Assembly: GCA_036493295.1 (NCBI GenBank)
Contig: DASXQB010000343.1
Location: forward strand, 1 to 20,728
From: DATKEU01 sp036493295
Lineage (GTDB): Bacteria; Myxococcota_A; Polyangia; Fen-1088
DNA: 20,728 bases
Direction of reading: 5' to 3'
Shown: positions 20,057-20,728 of the stretch, piece after piece
How positions within the stretch are numbered: the stretch's first letter is position 1
How the letters are laid out: each line of letters begins with the position of its first letter
Notes under the pieces: model-generated
The model's input: the letters and a program-made list of their open reading frames with translations, nothing else
The model's database searches: none
What the model was told of the DNA's origin: nothing
Translations under genes and position numbers: made by a program

Positions 20057-20728
20057 TCAGCGCGGCGGGCGACGCCGCCGCGGCGGTGGTTTTGTCTGCT
20101 TGGCTACCAAATCGACAAAACCGTAAATCCAGATCAGGTTGATGGCGTCGGCCTGCTGAAACGGCGTTTCGGTGGTGGTCTCGATGGCCGCGGTGTAAGG
20201 GCAGCCGCGGCGAAAATAATAGTCCGTGATGCTGCCGTCGTTGCACGCGATGAAGCCTTCCTCGTCGGCGCGCACGTCGGTGCCTGGTTCGTGGCCCGAA
20301 TCGACGATGCAGCTGCGCAGCACGGGAACCAGCGCGCCCGATTGCGCCAGCAGCGGACGGTAGGCGCCACGATCGCCGAAGACGTACGCGTAGAACAGCG
20401 CGCCATGGATGAAAGCATCCTGATGCAGATCCAGCGACGCGGCCGGAGTCGGCTGGCCGCCCAGCTCGCGCGCCAGGGCGGCGGTCTCTTTCGGCACGGC
20501 GTCGAGGTCGGTCGGGGCAAAGCGCAGGAATGACTGTTCCGGTTGGATCTCCCCTTTCCAGACGCCGGGCGCGATCTCATAGCGCAGCAGATCATTGTTG
20601 GGCCGCTCGCCGGAGGCGTTGTAACGCGTGCGGCCCTCGAAGCCCGACGGGTTGAGACATGGGTAAAGGCGCAGCCCGACGCCGCGGGCGCGTGCATAGC
20701 GGACGATCTCCGGCGCGTGGGCCAGCAG
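20057..20728 (-). CDS. M14-type zinc metallocarboxypeptidase-like protein, partial (5' end outside window)
   Basis: The minus-strand frame is open from the right edge (20728) to a TGA at 20057, giving 224 visible residues of a longer protein. M14-like features: LYPCLNPSGFEGRTRYNASG followed by ERPNNDLLRYE, comparable to the N-P-x-G and R-x-N-x-x-G-x-D-L-N-R region of M14 enzymes, then LDLHQDAF with the third zinc-ligand His, and ETTTETPFQQ with the likely catalytic Glu. The first zinc ligands (H-x-x-E) would lie outside the window. In the family, such enzymes cleave C-terminal residues of peptides or peptidoglycan stems. Here the usual L-N-R reads N-D-L, so details may differ. It ends in an Arg/Pro tail (KPPPRRRRPPR) that looks unnatural; another frame beyond it remains coding-like. 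Confidence 0.72.
   Translation of the reverse strand: MLAHAPEIVRYARARGVGLRLYPCLNPSGFEGRTRYNASGERPNNDLLRYEIAPGVWKGEIQPEQSFLRFAPTDLDAVPKETAALARELGGQPTPAASLDLHQDAFIHGALFYAYVFGDRGAYRPLLAQSGALVPVLRSCIVDSGHEPGTDVRADEEGFIACNDGSITDYYFRRGCPYTAAIETTTETPFQQADAINLIWIYGFVDLVAKQTKPPPRRRRPPR

Noticed and set aside
1..20728. tRNA, rRNA, CRISPR array, insertion sequence, integrase or phage genes.
   Set aside because: No such sequence pattern or protein was seen on either strand. The repeats present are short tandem or inverted elements only.

Overview
The window is high-GC, densely packed bacterial DNA with no rRNA, tRNA, CRISPR array, transposase or phage gene. Codons are strongly G/C-ending. Several features recall Myxococcota (delta-proteobacteria-like, Polyangia type): many lipoproteins with Asp/Ala/Gly-rich linkers, an ECF sigma factor paired with a zinc anti-sigma factor that carries TPRs, and secreted c-type cytochromes with low-complexity tails. 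The taxonomic guess is inference from gene style only.

Layout. (a) 1-688: the 3' end of a TPR protein (+) converges with a small Sm/Hfq-like protein (-). (b) 689-1055: a gene-poor gap that should hold the promoter of the next operon. (c) 1056-10980: eight co-directional genes with 1-26 nt gaps or 1-14 nt overlaps (about 24 nt at the AlgI/AlgJ junction if the first ATG is used), read as one operon. The order is AlgI-type MBOAT O-acyltransferase, AlgJ-type SGNH protein, SDR epimerase, PD40/TolB-like propeller lipoprotein, ArnA-dehydrogenase-like SDR, GT2 glycosyltransferase, a large AlgX/AlgJ-like SGNH lipoprotein, and a SirB1/transglutaminase-like lipoprotein with TPR. (d) 11150-14895: ECF sigma factor, H-x3-C-x2-C anti-sigma factor with periplasmic TPR, a secreted protein with a barrel-like C-terminus, and a lysozyme-fold-like lipoprotein that appears to lack its catalytic Glu. 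All four are overlapping or 10 nt apart. (e) 14993-16976: an XRE-cupin regulator with a perfect inverted repeat just before its start, then a secreted repeat protein with an ECF-like promoter. (f) 16982-20728, minus strand: a small HELAH protein, a diheme cytochrome c lipoprotein, an Ig-like/cytochrome c lipoprotein, and the 3' part of an M14-type metallocarboxypeptidase that runs off the right edge.

How the parts may work together. Block (c) looks like an envelope glycan or glycolipid system. The two SDR enzymes and the GT2 would make and transfer a nucleotide-sugar-derived residue in the cytoplasm. The MBOAT would move acyl groups across the inner membrane, and two different SGNH proteins (one membrane-anchored, one lipoprotein) would transfer them to the product. 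The PD40 and transglutaminase-like lipoproteins would act in the envelope. The ArnA-like decarboxylase/GT2 pair beside two SGNH acyltransferases, without polymer synthase, epimerase or export genes of the alginate kind, is the most promising candidate for an undescribed pathway. Block (d) looks like an envelope-sensing regulatory unit; whether it controls (c) cannot be decided from sequence.
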